Positions 1 through 9,897 of a stretch of 64,000 nt of DNA are shown one piece after another (within the stretch, counting starts at the first letter, position 1; every line of letters begins with the position of its first letter). The position numbers and the translations under genes are program-made. The notes under the pieces are model-generated. The model was not told the DNA's origin and did not search any database. It worked only from the letters and a program-made list of their open reading frames with translations. Source of the DNA: Candidatus Alistipes intestinigallinarum (GTDB taxonomy: Bacteria; Bacteroidota; Bacteroidia; Bacteroidales; Rikenellaceae); NCBI GenBank assembly GCA_019115745.1, contig DXDA01000036.1:29601-93600 (forward strand). Reading direction: 5' to 3'.

Positions 1-2712
1 ACGCCCGGTTCGTCGGCCCGCATTACGATCCGCGGTACGACGTCGATCAACTCCGACAGTAACCCGCTCTATGTCATTGACGGTGTGATTGCCGAGAATG
101 TCAATATCAGCCCGGGCGACATTCAGGAGATCTCGGTGCTGAAGGACGCCGCCTCGACGGCCATCTACGGATCGCGGGGTGCCAACGGTGTCATCCTGAT
201 TACGACCAAGCGGGGCGGGAAGAACGAACCCATGGTGGATATCTATGCGATGGCCGGTGTGCAGTATATGGCCAAGGACATTCCGATGATGAACAGCCGG
301 GAGTTCGTGGAGAAGAACTACATGCGCAGCTTCGTCTATCGGACGGCGGCCGAAGGGGTCTCGGATATCAATACCGTGGGCTCGCACGGCTATGAGGTTT
401 TCCAGGATCCGGAAGGCAACTTCTACTATGTCTCCAAGACGGCGGCCTATTCCGGCGAGTATTACCGCACGACCCCGCTCTATTACAACACGAACTGGCA
501 GAAGGAGATGACGCAGTATGCTCCGCTCTACGATTTCCGGGTGAGCGTGAGCGGCAGCACGAACAGCAACGATTATGCGATCATGCTCAACGCCCAGGAT
601 CAGGACGGTATCATGATCAATACGGGCTGGGACCAGAAGGGTGCGCGTGTCAACTTCAATCAGAAGGTGGCCAAGTGGCTCGACGTGGGGACGAATCTCT
701 CCTATACGCGGAGCAATTCGTATGGAAATGCCGGCAACCGCCACGACGGTATTATCTATAACACGTTGACCCAGAGCCCGCTTTATCCGACGGATTTCGG
801 AATGGATTACGAAACGCCGGACGGGATTCCGATGCTCAACCTCTCCAACCCGGTGAGCCTCGCCGAACTCAACTTCCGGGAGAAGCGAAATTCGTCGTTC
901 TCCGGAACCCTGGCCATCAACATCAAGCCGATCGAAGGGCTGGTCTTCAACCTCAACCAGACCTATTTCTCGAACGACGAGGAGACGCATCTCTATTATC
1001 CGTCCACGGTCGTCGAGGGTAACTCGGCACAGGGCCGTGCGCGTCTCGAACGGGGCTTCAGCGAAGGGTGGAGCAGCGAGAACACGGTGACCTACGCCCG
1101 CGATATCAACAAGATTCACCGCATTACCGGAATGCTTGGTATGTCGATCCGCTCGACCCGCTGGGAGAACTTCAATGTCGAGGGCAACCAGTTCGAGCAG
1201 GAGGATCTGGGTTATTACGGCTTCCCGTCGGCCAAGTCGGTTTTGCCGCCGGAGCTCTCCGATACGAAGGTGAACGAGGTCTCCTTCTTCGGACGTCTGA
1301 ACTACAGCCTGATGGACAAGTACATCTTCCAGGCAACGGTCCGCGGCGACGGCTCCTCGCGTTTTGCGCAGAACAACAAATGGGGTTATTTCCCCTCGGC
1401 TTCGGCCGCATGGCGTATTTCGGAGGAGGGATGGATGAAGAATGTCGAATTCATCAACAACCTCAAGCTCCGCGCCAGTTGGGGTATCAGCGGCAAGCAG
1501 GCCATCGGGGCCTATGAGTCGCTGGCCAAGGTGGGGACGTACGTGACGACGATCAACGGTGTGGATCCGGTGATGGCCAGCTACTTCTCGTCGCTGGCGA
1601 ACGACAACCTCAAGTGGGAGACGACCACCGAGTATAACATCGGTCTCGATCTCGGACTGTGGAACAACCGCTTGGGCATTGTCGTCGACATGTACGACAA
1701 GACGACCTCGAATCTGCTCTATGCGAACCCGATTCCGGAGTACACCGGTTTTACGACCGTTACCGAAAACATGGGTAAGATCCGCAACCGCGGTGTCGAG
1801 TTCACGGTCAATACCATCCCGGTCCAGACCAAGAACTTCGAGTGGACGTTCGACTTCAACATCGGACTGAACCGTTCGAAGGTGCTTGCTCTCGGTATTC
1901 AGGACTGGATGACGCTCGGGTGCGGATGGCGCACCGGCGACCAGGGGTATCTCCAGGTCGGGATGCCGCTGGGCAACTGGTACGGACTGAAGGTGCTCGG
2001 CATCTGGCAGAGCCAGTCGGAGATCGATCAGGCGATCGCTCAGGGACTGGTCGACGAGAGCCAGCGACCCATCCCGGGACAGTATCGTTTCTACGACAAG
2101 AACGGCGACGGCAAGACGACCTCCGACGACCGTGTGATTATCGGTACGGCCGAACCGGACTTCACGGGCGGCTTCTCGACGGCATTCCGTTACAAGGGGC
2201 TGACGCTGAGTGCCAACTTCGTGTTCACCTACGGAAACCAGATCTTCAACGGAAACTCCTATGAGCTGAGCGGTTCGAACAACTACAACAACGCCTACAA
2301 GTCGGCTGCAAACCGTTGGAAACCGACGCTGTACTATTACGATGCGGTTCATGGCGTGCGCGGCGACCTGTTCATGGAGGGCAATCCGAGTAATACGCTT
2401 CCGGTTTCGAGCGGAGGTCTCACGCCGATCGAGATCGTCAACGACACGTGGATCGAGGACGGTTCCTACCTGCGTCTGCAGGACATCACGCTCAGTTACG
2501 AACTTCCCGAGAAGTTCGTGCGCAAACTGCGGCTGGGCAAGGTGCGGGTCTTCCTGACCGGTACCAACCTCTTCTGCTGGACCAACTATTCGGGCTTCGA
2601 TCCCGATGTGAACGTTTCGTCGGGTATGGCGCAATACCTGTTGCCGGGTCTCGACTATTTTTCCTATCCGCGGGCGAGAACCTTCTCGGGCGGTATCAAC
2701 ATTTCTTTCTAA
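1..2712 (+). CDS. SusC/RagA-type TonB-linked outer membrane transporter, 5' truncated by window edge (PUL1)
   Basis: The frame is open from base 1, so the ORF-track start at 85 is not the real start. Residues encoded before it (the ARITIRG and PLYVIDG stretches) are the usual SusC plug sequence, and the carboxypeptidase-regulatory-like domain, TonB box and signal peptide lie outside the window. The plug continues with [21 protein letters not shown], reduced here to the diagnostic core [15 protein letters not shown]. The rest is a large beta-barrel with repeated aromatic strand ends, terminating in a strand ending ISF. Its role is energy-dependent import of oligosaccharides together with the SusD lipoprotein encoded 12 bases downstream. 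It is the first visible gene of the PUL1 operon. The family is certain; the substrate is inferred from the downstream GH92 genes. Confidence 0.95.
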   Translation, partial: TPGSSARITIRGTTSINSDSNPLYVIDGVIAENVNISPGDIQEISVLKDAASTAIYGSRGANGVILITTKRGGKNEPMVDIYAMAGVQYMAKDIPMMNSREFVEKNYMRSFVYRTAAEGVSDINTVGSHGYEVFQDPEGNFYYVSKTAAYSGEYYRTTPLYYNTNWQKEMTQYAPLYDFRVSVSGSTNSNDYAIMLNAQDQDGIMINTGWDQKGARVNFNQKVAKWLDVGTNLSYTRSNSYGNAGNRHDGIIYNTLTQSPLYPTDFGMDYETPDGIPMLNLSNPVSLAELNFREKRNSSFSGTLAINIKPIEGLVFNLNQTYFSNDEETHLYYPSTVVEGNSAQGRARLERGFSEGWSSENTVTYARDINKIHRITGMLGMSIRSTRWENFNVEGNQFEQEDLGYYGFPSAKSVLPPELSDTKVNEVSFFGRLNYSLMDKYIFQATVRGDGSSRFAQNNKWGYFPSASAAWRISEEGWMKNVEFINNLKLRASWGISGKQAIGAYESLAKVGTYVTTINGVDPVMASYFSSLANDNLKWETTTEYNIGLDLGLWNNRLGIVVDMYDKTTSNLLYANPIPEYTGFTTVTENMGKIRNRGVEFTVNTIPVQTKNFEWTFDFNIGLNRSKVLALGIQDWMTLGCGWRTGDQGYLQVGMPLGNWYGLKVLGIWQSQSEIDQAIAQGLVDESQRPIPGQYRFYDKNGDGKTTSDDRVIIGTAEPDFTGGFSTAFRYKGLTLSANFVFTYGNQIFNGNSYELSGSNNYNNAYKSAANRWKPTLYYYDAVHGVRGDLFMEGNPSNTLPVSSGGLTPIEIVNDTWIEDGSYLRLQDITLSYELPEKFVRKLRLGKVRVFLTGTNLFCWTNYSGFDPDVNVSSGMAQYLLPGLDYFSYPRARTFSGGINISF

Positions 2713-2724
2713 AAAACGAGAACT

Positions 2725-4437
2725 ATGAAAAGTGTGCATAAGCTTCTGGTCGCAATGGCCGGTGCGGGATCGCTGGTTTTCGCATCGTGTACGGAGTTCC
2801 TGCGCGAAGAACCCAAAGCCATTCGGTCGAGCAATTCGTATTACGGAGATGTCACGACCCTGAAGTCGGGGCTGATGGGCATTTACCTCTCGTTCCAGAA
2901 CCTCTATCGGGACGAATTGCCCTATATCGGCGAGTTGGGAACCGACGAATCCATTCCTCAGTTCTACATGCCGGATTTCAATACCGTTTTCCGTTATCAG
3001 TTGGACGCCAATAACGAGATGTTCGTCGGAAAGTGGTACCGGAAACATTACGAGATGATCTCCCGTGCGAACGTCGTGATCTCCCGAGGCAGTTCGCTGG
3101 CGGCGTCCGATGCCGAAGCGGCCGCTATCGTGGCGGAGGCCAAGATGTTGCGGGCGTGGGCCTATTTCCGGCTGGCTCAGACCTACGGACCGGTACCTCT
3201 GGTCATCGGCGAGACGACGCCTCCGGTCGACTATTCGCTGCCGCGGGCTCCGCTGAAGGATGTCTATGGCCAGATTGTCCAGGATATGAGCGAGGCAACG
3301 GTCGAAGGCGTGCTTCCGAAGGAGAAGTCGACGACCGAACCCGGACGACTCTATTACTATTCGGCCGTGGGCCTCTACGGCAAGGTGCTGTTGACGATGG
3401 CCTCGCACAAGGAGTCGGGCAAGGTGGATGCCGCTCTGGCGAAGATCGGGCGCGAAGCCTGGGGATACGGGCCGATTGCCGAGAGCGTCGAGGACCTCTA
3501 TGCGGCAGCCGAGAAGGAGCTTGCCAAGGTGATCGGTCATGTGGATCTCTATCCGGAGTATTCGCATCTGTTCTGCCAGAAGTTCAAGAACACGATTCCG
3601 GAGAACATGTGGGAGATTCAGTTTGCCTCGGGGCGTCCGACGGGAAACTGGTTCCTGAAGCGTTACGGTGCGACGACCTATCCCTTCGTGCAGGAGCGCG
3701 ACCAGCGGACGAACGGCTGCTCCGTGAACCAGATCATGTACAATACGCGTCTCTACTTCACCTATGGCGAGGGCGATGCCCGTCGGGAGTGGAACTGCTC
3801 GGTTCACGCCTACGATTACAGCATCAACGATCCGGAAACGGGGGTTCCTCCCGGACTGCTCAACATCAACGTTGCCGAAGCCAAGACCGCGGATGCGCCT
3901 CAGTCGTGGCTGGGTTGCATCAAGTTCCGCTGGGATCCCGATCTGCCGCTCAATGCCTCCAACGGCGAGGATGATTACGAGTATATGTCGAGCAACTTCC
4001 CGCTGCTGCGTTATGCGGATGTGCTGCTGATGTACGTGGAGGCGAACCTGAAGTGCAATGGCGGTTCTCCGGATGCGGAGGCGACCGACCTGTTCAACAG
4101 CCTGCGGGCCCGTGCGCGGGGCTTCGACGAAAAGGGAAACCCCATCACGGCGGCCCAGACCCCGGATTTCCCCAACCTGCCCTCGAACATCATCAATGCC
4201 GACACGGTGCTCAACGAACGGATGCGTGAACTTTGCTTCGAGAGCCAGCGGTGGTTCGACCTGGCCCGGACCGGACAGTTGGATGTCCGCTACAACAAGA
4301 ATATCGACGATGGAATGATGCCGCCCAACTACACGCCGGCCAAGATCGACGAGCACGACTATCTGTGGCCGATTCCGCAGCAGCAGATCGATCGTTCGAC
4401 CAACAAGGAGGGCTTCTTCCAGAATCCCGAATACTAA
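2725..4437 (+). CDS. SusD/RagB-type starch-binding-like outer membrane lipoprotein (PUL1)
   Basis: This is the surface-exposed glycan-binding partner of SusC, forming the lid of the transporter. The 570-residue protein begins MKSVHKLLVAMAGAGSLVFASC, with the lipobox Cys at about residue 22 and an FLREEPKA stretch typical of mature SusD N-termini. The middle is helical with TPR-like character (AEAKMLRAWAYFRLAQTYG). The C-terminal third has the hallmark ERMRELCFESQRWFDLARTG followed by a DYLWPIPQQQID-type ending. Its length is usual for the family. It starts 12 bases after the susC stop and 24 bases before the next gene, so it is part of the same operon. Confidence 0.95.
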   Translation: MKSVHKLLVAMAGAGSLVFASCTEFLREEPKAIRSSNSYYGDVTTLKSGLMGIYLSFQNLYRDELPYIGELGTDESIPQFYMPDFNTVFRYQLDANNEMFVGKWYRKHYEMISRANVVISRGSSLAASDAEAAAIVAEAKMLRAWAYFRLAQTYGPVPLVIGETTPPVDYSLPRAPLKDVYGQIVQDMSEATVEGVLPKEKSTTEPGRLYYYSAVGLYGKVLLTMASHKESGKVDAALAKIGREAWGYGPIAESVEDLYAAAEKELAKVIGHVDLYPEYSHLFCQKFKNTIPENMWEIQFASGRPTGNWFLKRYGATTYPFVQERDQRTNGCSVNQIMYNTRLYFTYGEGDARREWNCSVHAYDYSINDPETGVPPGLLNINVAEAKTADAPQSWLGCIKFRWDPDLPLNASNGEDDYEYMSSNFPLLRYADVLLMYVEANLKCNGGSPDAEATDLFNSLRARARGFDEKGNPITAAQTPDFPNLPSNIINADTVLNERMRELCFESQRWFDLARTGQLDVRYNKNIDDGMMPPNYTPAKIDEHDYLWPIPQQQIDRSTNKEGFFQNPEY

Positions 4438-4461
4438 TAGACCACGTAAAAACGACAATTC

Positions 4462-6300
4462 ATGAAAACGATATTCAGATATGGCGCGGCATACGGTCGG
4501 CTGGTCCTGCTTCTGACCCTTGCCGGAGCATTCCTGACGGGATGCCGGGAGGATTTCTCCCCGGAACCCGAGGATATTGAACTGATCGAATATTCGCGTC
4601 CGAAGGACCGTCCGAAGGATTTCCTCTTTTTGCCGACGGCTCCGGCCGAGGCGAAGCGGGATGTCGTGGCGGTGAAGCTGGAGGATGAAAAGGGCCATCG
4701 TTCCACGGAGGAGATCCTGGCGATCGTCTCGCTGCAGGGCCTGACCAACCGTGTCAGCCCCGAGATCTACACCCACTGCAACTCCGACGAGTGGCTGCTG
4801 GAGTGGTACAAGGAGAACGGCTATATCGACAACTATACCTATAGCGATGATATCATTGGACTGCTGAAGCGTTACCGACAGTATTACAAGGGTGTCGTGG
4901 TTTACGACCCGGACAAGAAATACACGGTCAACCTGGCGTCGAACATCGCCGGTGTGGAGGATCGGGTGATCCTGTCGCCCGCAATGCTGGAGACCTTCCT
5001 GCAAGATCCAGAGGTGGATGCCTTGATCGACGTGTTCGATCTGCGGGAGCTGAATTTCCGGGACCAGACCGAGGCCTTCATGTGGTATCGGCTGAACGTG
5101 GTTCCGCGTCAGACCAACGCCCTGCTCGGTTTTGCCGACAACTCGTTCATGTACAACGTACACCGCGACTACCTGATCGAGCATCGGGTGCCGACCTTCT
5201 GGCTCCCGGGCCCGAGCGATACGGACTATTCGATCTCCTATGACGGCATGGTGCGGATGTTCCTTACGGACAGCCATGCCAACCTGGCGATCTTCGGATT
5301 CCCGGCCGGTGTCGATGACAAGGGCGACAATATCGGCTACTCGGAGTACGAAGGGGTCAAGAACATGGGCTTCTACGGGAAATACTGGATCGGAAACACC
5401 TGGATCGGAAACTACAGCTTCCATTCGGCTGTCAAGGTCGACAACAAGACCTTCAAGCAGGAGGCTCCCCGCAGCAAGACACACCCGGTTTACAATCCGA
5501 ACAAGAAGTATGTGGCGCTGGCCATGACCGACAGCGGGGATGCCATCTGTTATTTCGCCTACGACGGATTCTTCTCGCGGCAGTGGCTGGAGGAGCGGAA
5601 GCAACTCGGCGTTGTCGCCAGCTATTCGGTGACCCCTTCGCTGCCGTTCCTGCTTCCGGCCGTGGCACGGCGGATGTATGACGAGCAGACCGCGAACGAC
5701 TTCTTCTTCGGATGCGTCTCGGGATTGGGTTATTGCTATCCGTTCGAGGGTTACGGGCAGTTGCTCGGCAACCGGGATGCGACGTTCCGGGAGTATTACC
5801 TCGAACTCGGCTCCAGCCTGCTGCGGAACATGGACCTCGACATGTTCGTGACCTACGCTCACCCGTTCAACAAGATCTGGGACGACAACGAACTCTCGAT
5901 CGCCAACGCATACATGGCCCGGATGGAGGGCATCCGCTCGATCATCGGCAATATCCACAGTTCGGGCTATACGGCCGCCAACGGCAGCTTCATGCTCCCG
6001 GACTCGGAGGTCAGCGTCCACCAGACCCTGACGCACTGGGACCAGTCGACGACCAACGACGTGCTCCAGAACGGCGACGACGACTCGAAGAACGAGGAGG
6101 CTGCCGAATATATGGTCGACGAGGTGCTGAAGTACGGAAAAGACGGAAATTTCATCCTCTGCATGTTCTACAGTTGGGAGTACGGCCCGAAGCGTCTGCG
6201 CATGATCATGGATATGCTGGAGGCCGAGTCGCCGGGAACCTATGAGTTTGTGACCATGAACGACTTCGACGATCTCTATCGTCAGAGTCTTCAACAATAG
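4462..6300 (+). CDS. GxGYxYP-family lipoprotein, first of three tandem paralogues (putative glycan-active protein)
   Basis: The 612-residue protein has a signal peptide with a lipobox ending LTGC at about residue 28, so it is likely anchored in the outer membrane. The family motif GxGYxYP appears intact as GLGYCYP at about residues 421-427. Upstream are blocks shared with the next two genes, such as LAIVSLQGLTNR, VVYDPDKKYTVNLASNIAG and VEDRVILSP. The C-terminus has MFYSWEYGPKR and FVTMNDFDDLYRQS. Family knowledge: GxGYxYP proteins (PF14323 with an N-terminal companion domain) are suspected glycoside hydrolases of unproven activity, usually beside sugar-processing genes. It lies 24 bases after susD in PUL1. 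No catalytic residues can be assigned from sequence alone. Confidence 0.85.
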   Translation: MKTIFRYGAAYGRLVLLLTLAGAFLTGCREDFSPEPEDIELIEYSRPKDRPKDFLFLPTAPAEAKRDVVAVKLEDEKGHRSTEEILAIVSLQGLTNRVSPEIYTHCNSDEWLLEWYKENGYIDNYTYSDDIIGLLKRYRQYYKGVVVYDPDKKYTVNLASNIAGVEDRVILSPAMLETFLQDPEVDALIDVFDLRELNFRDQTEAFMWYRLNVVPRQTNALLGFADNSFMYNVHRDYLIEHRVPTFWLPGPSDTDYSISYDGMVRMFLTDSHANLAIFGFPAGVDDKGDNIGYSEYEGVKNMGFYGKYWIGNTWIGNYSFHSAVKVDNKTFKQEAPRSKTHPVYNPNKKYVALAMTDSGDAICYFAYDGFFSRQWLEERKQLGVVASYSVTPSLPFLLPAVARRMYDEQTANDFFFGCVSGLGYCYPFEGYGQLLGNRDATFREYYLELGSSLLRNMDLDMFVTYAHPFNKIWDDNELSIANAYMARMEGIRSIIGNIHSSGYTAANGSFMLPDSEVSVHQTLTHWDQSTTNDVLQNGDDDSKNEEAAEYMVDEVLKYGKDGNFILCMFYSWEYGPKRLRMIMDMLEAESPGTYEFVTMNDFDDLYRQSLQQ

Positions 6301-6309
6301 TCGAATGCA

Positions 6310-8082
6310 ATGATGTCGGATCGGATGAATACCTGTGTAATGCATACGGAATCCTGGTTGCAGCGGCTGCGGATCGTACTGCTGGTGTCGGTGGCGCTGT
6401 GCTGCGGCGCCTGCCGCTCCGGCGTGCGGATCGATTACATGCCGCAGTGCCCTCCGGCTTCGTCGGCCATCGTGAGTTTCGACCTGCAGGGCATTGACCA
6501 GCCGCATCTGCTGGCACTCGTCTCGCTGCAGGGGCTGGTCAACCGCCACGAACCGCAGTTGTACACCTACTCTTCGGGGTATTCGGATGGCCTGCTGAAG
6601 CTCTACAAACGCATCGGCGTGGTCACCTCCGAGGAGCGGTGCGACGATGTGATGGCCCTGCTGGACCGTTACCGGGAGCACTATCGGGGCGTCGTGATCT
6701 ACGATCCGGCGAAACGTTATACGATCAATCTGGCGTCGAACATCGCGGGTGTCGAGGATCGGGTGATCCTGGCCCCGTCGCTGCTGGAGTCGTTCCGGGA
6801 ACGGGTGGACTCGACGGTGGATGTGCTGGACCTGCGCGAATTGGATCTGCGTTCGGCCGGGGAGGCCTTCGACTGGTATCGGGAGAAGGTCTTCCCGCAC
6901 CAGAACCATCGGATGCTGGGTGTGGCCAAGGATGTCTACATGTACGATGTCTTCCGCGACTATCTGATCGCCTGCAAGATCCCGACCTTCTGGCTTCCGG
7001 GCGAAGGGGACGACGACTGGTCCGAGGAGGCGGTCGAGGATGTGATCTGGCTCTATGAACATACGCCGGCGAACATCCCGGTCTTCGGGTTCTGGCCCGG
7101 GCTCGATCAGGGCAAGGATGTCGGTTACAACGAATACTTCGGGACGAAACTGGCCGGAAACTACGGCAAGTTCACGATCGTATGCACGTGGGTGGGCAGC
7201 TACAGCTACCACAGCGGCGTGCAGATCAGCAGTGACGAGTTCCGCCAGACCCGGGTCCGTTCCAAGCGTTTCCGCGACTACGATCCGACGAAAAAGTACG
7301 TGGCGCTGGTGATGGTCGAGAGCGGCGATGCTCCGGGGTACTTCCAGTTTGACGGCTTCTTCCCGCGGCAGTGGGACGATTCGCTGCGGGGCAGCGTCCC
7401 GATCAGCTACGGCATCAGCATGTCGCTGCGCTGGTTGATGCCCGGGGTGATGCGCCACCTCTACGACACGGCCACCGAGAACGACTACTTCTTCTGTCCG
7501 ATCTCCGGGGCGGGATATTGCTATCCGCTGCTGGGATACTGCGACTCGGTTCCCGACCGGGAGGCGCACCTGGATGCGTATTTCGATCTGACGGCCCGCA
7601 ACATGGCGCAGCTCGACATGGATATGCTGGCGCTTTACACCCATCCGGACCGGGTGCCCTGGAGTGCGGCGGACAGTGCGCTGATCCGTCGTTATGTGGA
7701 GCCGTTGCCGCAGGTGCGTTCGATCATCTCGGGGATGCACCGCACGGGTTATGCGCCGTCGCAGGGAAACGGATTTCTGGCAAACGGAACAACGACCGTC
7801 CATCACGTGATGACACACTGGTCGTGGGAGGATTGGGACCTGTTCCGGAGCGGGACTGCGGCGGATATTCCGGCCGCCGAGTTTCTGGCACAGGAGATCC
7901 GAAACGGCTGCGAAGGGACGAATTTCGTGACGGCCATGTTCTACAGTTGGCATTACGGACCCCGCCGTCTGGCTCTGGTCCGGGAGATGCTCGAAAAGGA
8001 GGGGTATGTCTTTGTCACGATGAACGAATTCGACGATCTGTATCGGAAAAGCAAACAAGCAAATAACGAAAACAAGCTATGA
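6310..8082 (+). CDS. GxGYxYP-family lipoprotein, second tandem paralogue
   Basis: The 590-residue protein is homologous along its whole length to both neighbours. The start is one of adjacent ATG codons (6310 or 6313); a later ATG at about 6340 would still retain the signal peptide WLQRLRIVLLVSVALCCGAC, whose lipobox is CGAC. The family motif is GAGYCYP at about residues 400-406. Conserved blocks include LALVSLQGLVNR, VVIYDPAKRYTINLASNIAG, QNHRMLGVAKDVYMYDVFRDYL and MHRTGYAPSQGNG. It begins 9 bases after the first paralogue and overlaps the third by 4 bases (ATGA), indicating translational coupling. It resembles the third paralogue more than the first, for instance in the HSGVQI and HRTGYAPS stretches. 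The function is unproven. Confidence 0.85.
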   Translation: MMSDRMNTCVMHTESWLQRLRIVLLVSVALCCGACRSGVRIDYMPQCPPASSAIVSFDLQGIDQPHLLALVSLQGLVNRHEPQLYTYSSGYSDGLLKLYKRIGVVTSEERCDDVMALLDRYREHYRGVVIYDPAKRYTINLASNIAGVEDRVILAPSLLESFRERVDSTVDVLDLRELDLRSAGEAFDWYREKVFPHQNHRMLGVAKDVYMYDVFRDYLIACKIPTFWLPGEGDDDWSEEAVEDVIWLYEHTPANIPVFGFWPGLDQGKDVGYNEYFGTKLAGNYGKFTIVCTWVGSYSYHSGVQISSDEFRQTRVRSKRFRDYDPTKKYVALVMVESGDAPGYFQFDGFFPRQWDDSLRGSVPISYGISMSLRWLMPGVMRHLYDTATENDYFFCPISGAGYCYPLLGYCDSVPDREAHLDAYFDLTARNMAQLDMDMLALYTHPDRVPWSAADSALIRRYVEPLPQVRSIISGMHRTGYAPSQGNGFLANGTTTVHHVMTHWSWEDWDLFRSGTAADIPAAEFLAQEIRNGCEGTNFVTAMFYSWHYGPRRLALVREMLEKEGYVFVTMNEFDDLYRKSKQANNENKL

Positions 8083-9869
8083 AAAACGAACGATCGAATA
8101 AACGGATACTGCTGTTGATCGGCCTGTTGGCAGGCCTGCTGCCCGGTATGTTGCTGGGATCGGGCGGATGCGCGCAACAGGTTGCAGCCCAGATCGATAC
8201 TCTTGATATGGTTCCGCAGTCGCCGCCGGCCGCAACCGATGTGGTGAAGGTGGTCTTTACTCCGGGGATCTCCCAGGAGAAGGTGCTGGCAATCGTCTCG
8301 CTGCAGGGGCTGGTGAACCGCGTGAAACCGCAGATCTTCACCTACGCGCCGAATGCAAACTATCCCGACGGCACGCAGCGGCTCTACGAGCAGGACGGTT
8401 ACATCACCTCCGTACGTACGTGCGAGGATCTTTGGGAGCTGCTCCGGGAGTTCTCCGACTACTACGATGGCGTGGTTGTCTACGATCCGCAGAAGCGCTA
8501 TACGGTCAATCTGGCCTCGAACATCGCGGGGGCCGACAAGCGGGTGATTCTCTCCCCGGCGATGCTGGAGGAGTTCCGGCAGCGGGTCGATGCCGATGTC
8601 GATGTGGAGGACCTGCGGAGTTACGATTTTGCCAACGAACACGCGGCGTTCGAGTGGTACCGCGAGCATGTCTTCCCGCGTCAGAACCACCGGATGCTGG
8701 GCGTCGTGAAGGACTTCTACATGTACGACGTGGTTCGTGACTACCTGATCTCCAGCAACGCCCCGACCTTCTGGCTCTACGGCAAGAACGACGAGGGCGC
8801 CTATCCGGAGAATCTGGCCGATGTGGAGTGGCTGATGGAGAATACGCCTTCGGGCATTCCGGTTTTCGGGTCGTGGATCGGCATCGAGAACGGCCGGGAA
8901 GTCGGTTACAACGAGTATTACGGTACGCAGTTCGGCAGTTGGTACGGCAAATATTCGCTGGCCTGTACGTGGGTGGGCGGTTTCAGCTACCACAGCGGCG
9001 TGCAGATCGGTGATTACGAATTCAAACAGACCAAGGTCCGCGCGAAGCACATGCGCGATTATGATCCGACGAAAAAATACGTCGCCCTGGTCATGGTCGA
9101 CAGCGGGGATGCTCCGGCCTACTACGTCTACGACGGTCTTTTCGCCCGGCAATGGGATGATCCCTACCGGGGTCAGGTGCCGTTGAGCTACGGATTGGCG
9201 CTGTCGATGCGCCAGTTGATGCCCGGAGTGATGCGCCACCTCTACGACACGGCTACCGAGAACGACTACTTCTTCTGTGCCGTGGGCGGGTTGGGCTACT
9301 CGTATGCCCTGCTGGGGCTCTGCGACTCCACCCGGATGCCCGACCGGAACTACCACGACTACTTCCTGCGGACGGATGCCAACATGCGGGCGCTCGACAT
9401 GGACATGATGATGATCTACACCTACTCGGGCCTTCAGAAGTGGAGCTCGGCCGACAGCCTGAAGGTAACGCGCCACATTGCGACGATGCCGCATCTGAAG
9501 TCGCTCATCTCGGGGCTTCACCGGACCGGTTATGCCCCGTCGGAGGGGAACGGCTTTATCGGCGACCGCGGCGTGACGGTCCACCACGTGATGAACCACT
9601 GGTCGGACGAACACGACTGGGAGTTGTTCCGCAGCGGTTTGGCCGGGGACGGTCCCGCGGTGGACCATCTGGAGGCCGAACTGCGGGAGAATGCGAAGAC
9701 GGCCGACTTCATCACGACGATGTTCTACAGTTGGCATTACGGGCCGCGACGCCTGAAACAACTGGTCGACCGCATGGAGAAGGACGGTTTTGTCTTTGTG
9801 ACCCTGAACGAATTCGATCACCTCTACCGGCAGAGTTGTGCCGTGAAAGGTCAGCAAGCGCATGAATAG
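8079..9869 (+). CDS. GxGYxYP-family protein, third tandem paralogue, with degenerate motif
   Basis: This 596-residue protein starts at the ATG that overlaps the previous stop by 4 bases. Its signal region contains LLIGLLAGLLPGMLLGSGGCAQQ, with a possible lipobox Cys at about residue 31. The family motif reads GLGYSYA at about residues 404-410, so the final Pro is Ala and the inner Cys found in the two neighbours is Ser. Other family blocks are intact (VVVYDPQKRYTVNLASNIAG, QNHRMLGVVKDFYMYDVVRDYL, LHRTGYAPSEGNG, MFYSWHYGPRRL). The loss of the motif residue may mean altered specificity or a non-catalytic partner; both readings are inference. It is followed 28 bases later by a surface lipoprotein gene. 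Confidence 0.82.
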   Translation: MKNERSNKRILLLIGLLAGLLPGMLLGSGGCAQQVAAQIDTLDMVPQSPPAATDVVKVVFTPGISQEKVLAIVSLQGLVNRVKPQIFTYAPNANYPDGTQRLYEQDGYITSVRTCEDLWELLREFSDYYDGVVVYDPQKRYTVNLASNIAGADKRVILSPAMLEEFRQRVDADVDVEDLRSYDFANEHAAFEWYREHVFPRQNHRMLGVVKDFYMYDVVRDYLISSNAPTFWLYGKNDEGAYPENLADVEWLMENTPSGIPVFGSWIGIENGREVGYNEYYGTQFGSWYGKYSLACTWVGGFSYHSGVQIGDYEFKQTKVRAKHMRDYDPTKKYVALVMVDSGDAPAYYVYDGLFARQWDDPYRGQVPLSYGLALSMRQLMPGVMRHLYDTATENDYFFCAVGGLGYSYALLGLCDSTRMPDRNYHDYFLRTDANMRALDMDMMMIYTYSGLQKWSSADSLKVTRHIATMPHLKSLISGLHRTGYAPSEGNGFIGDRGVTVHHVMNHWSDEHDWELFRSGLAGDGPAVDHLEAELRENAKTADFITTMFYSWHYGPRRLKQLVDRMEKDGFVFVTLNEFDHLYRQSCAVKGQQAHE

Positions 9870-9897
9870 ATTCAATGAAACCCAAAATTATTAACCT

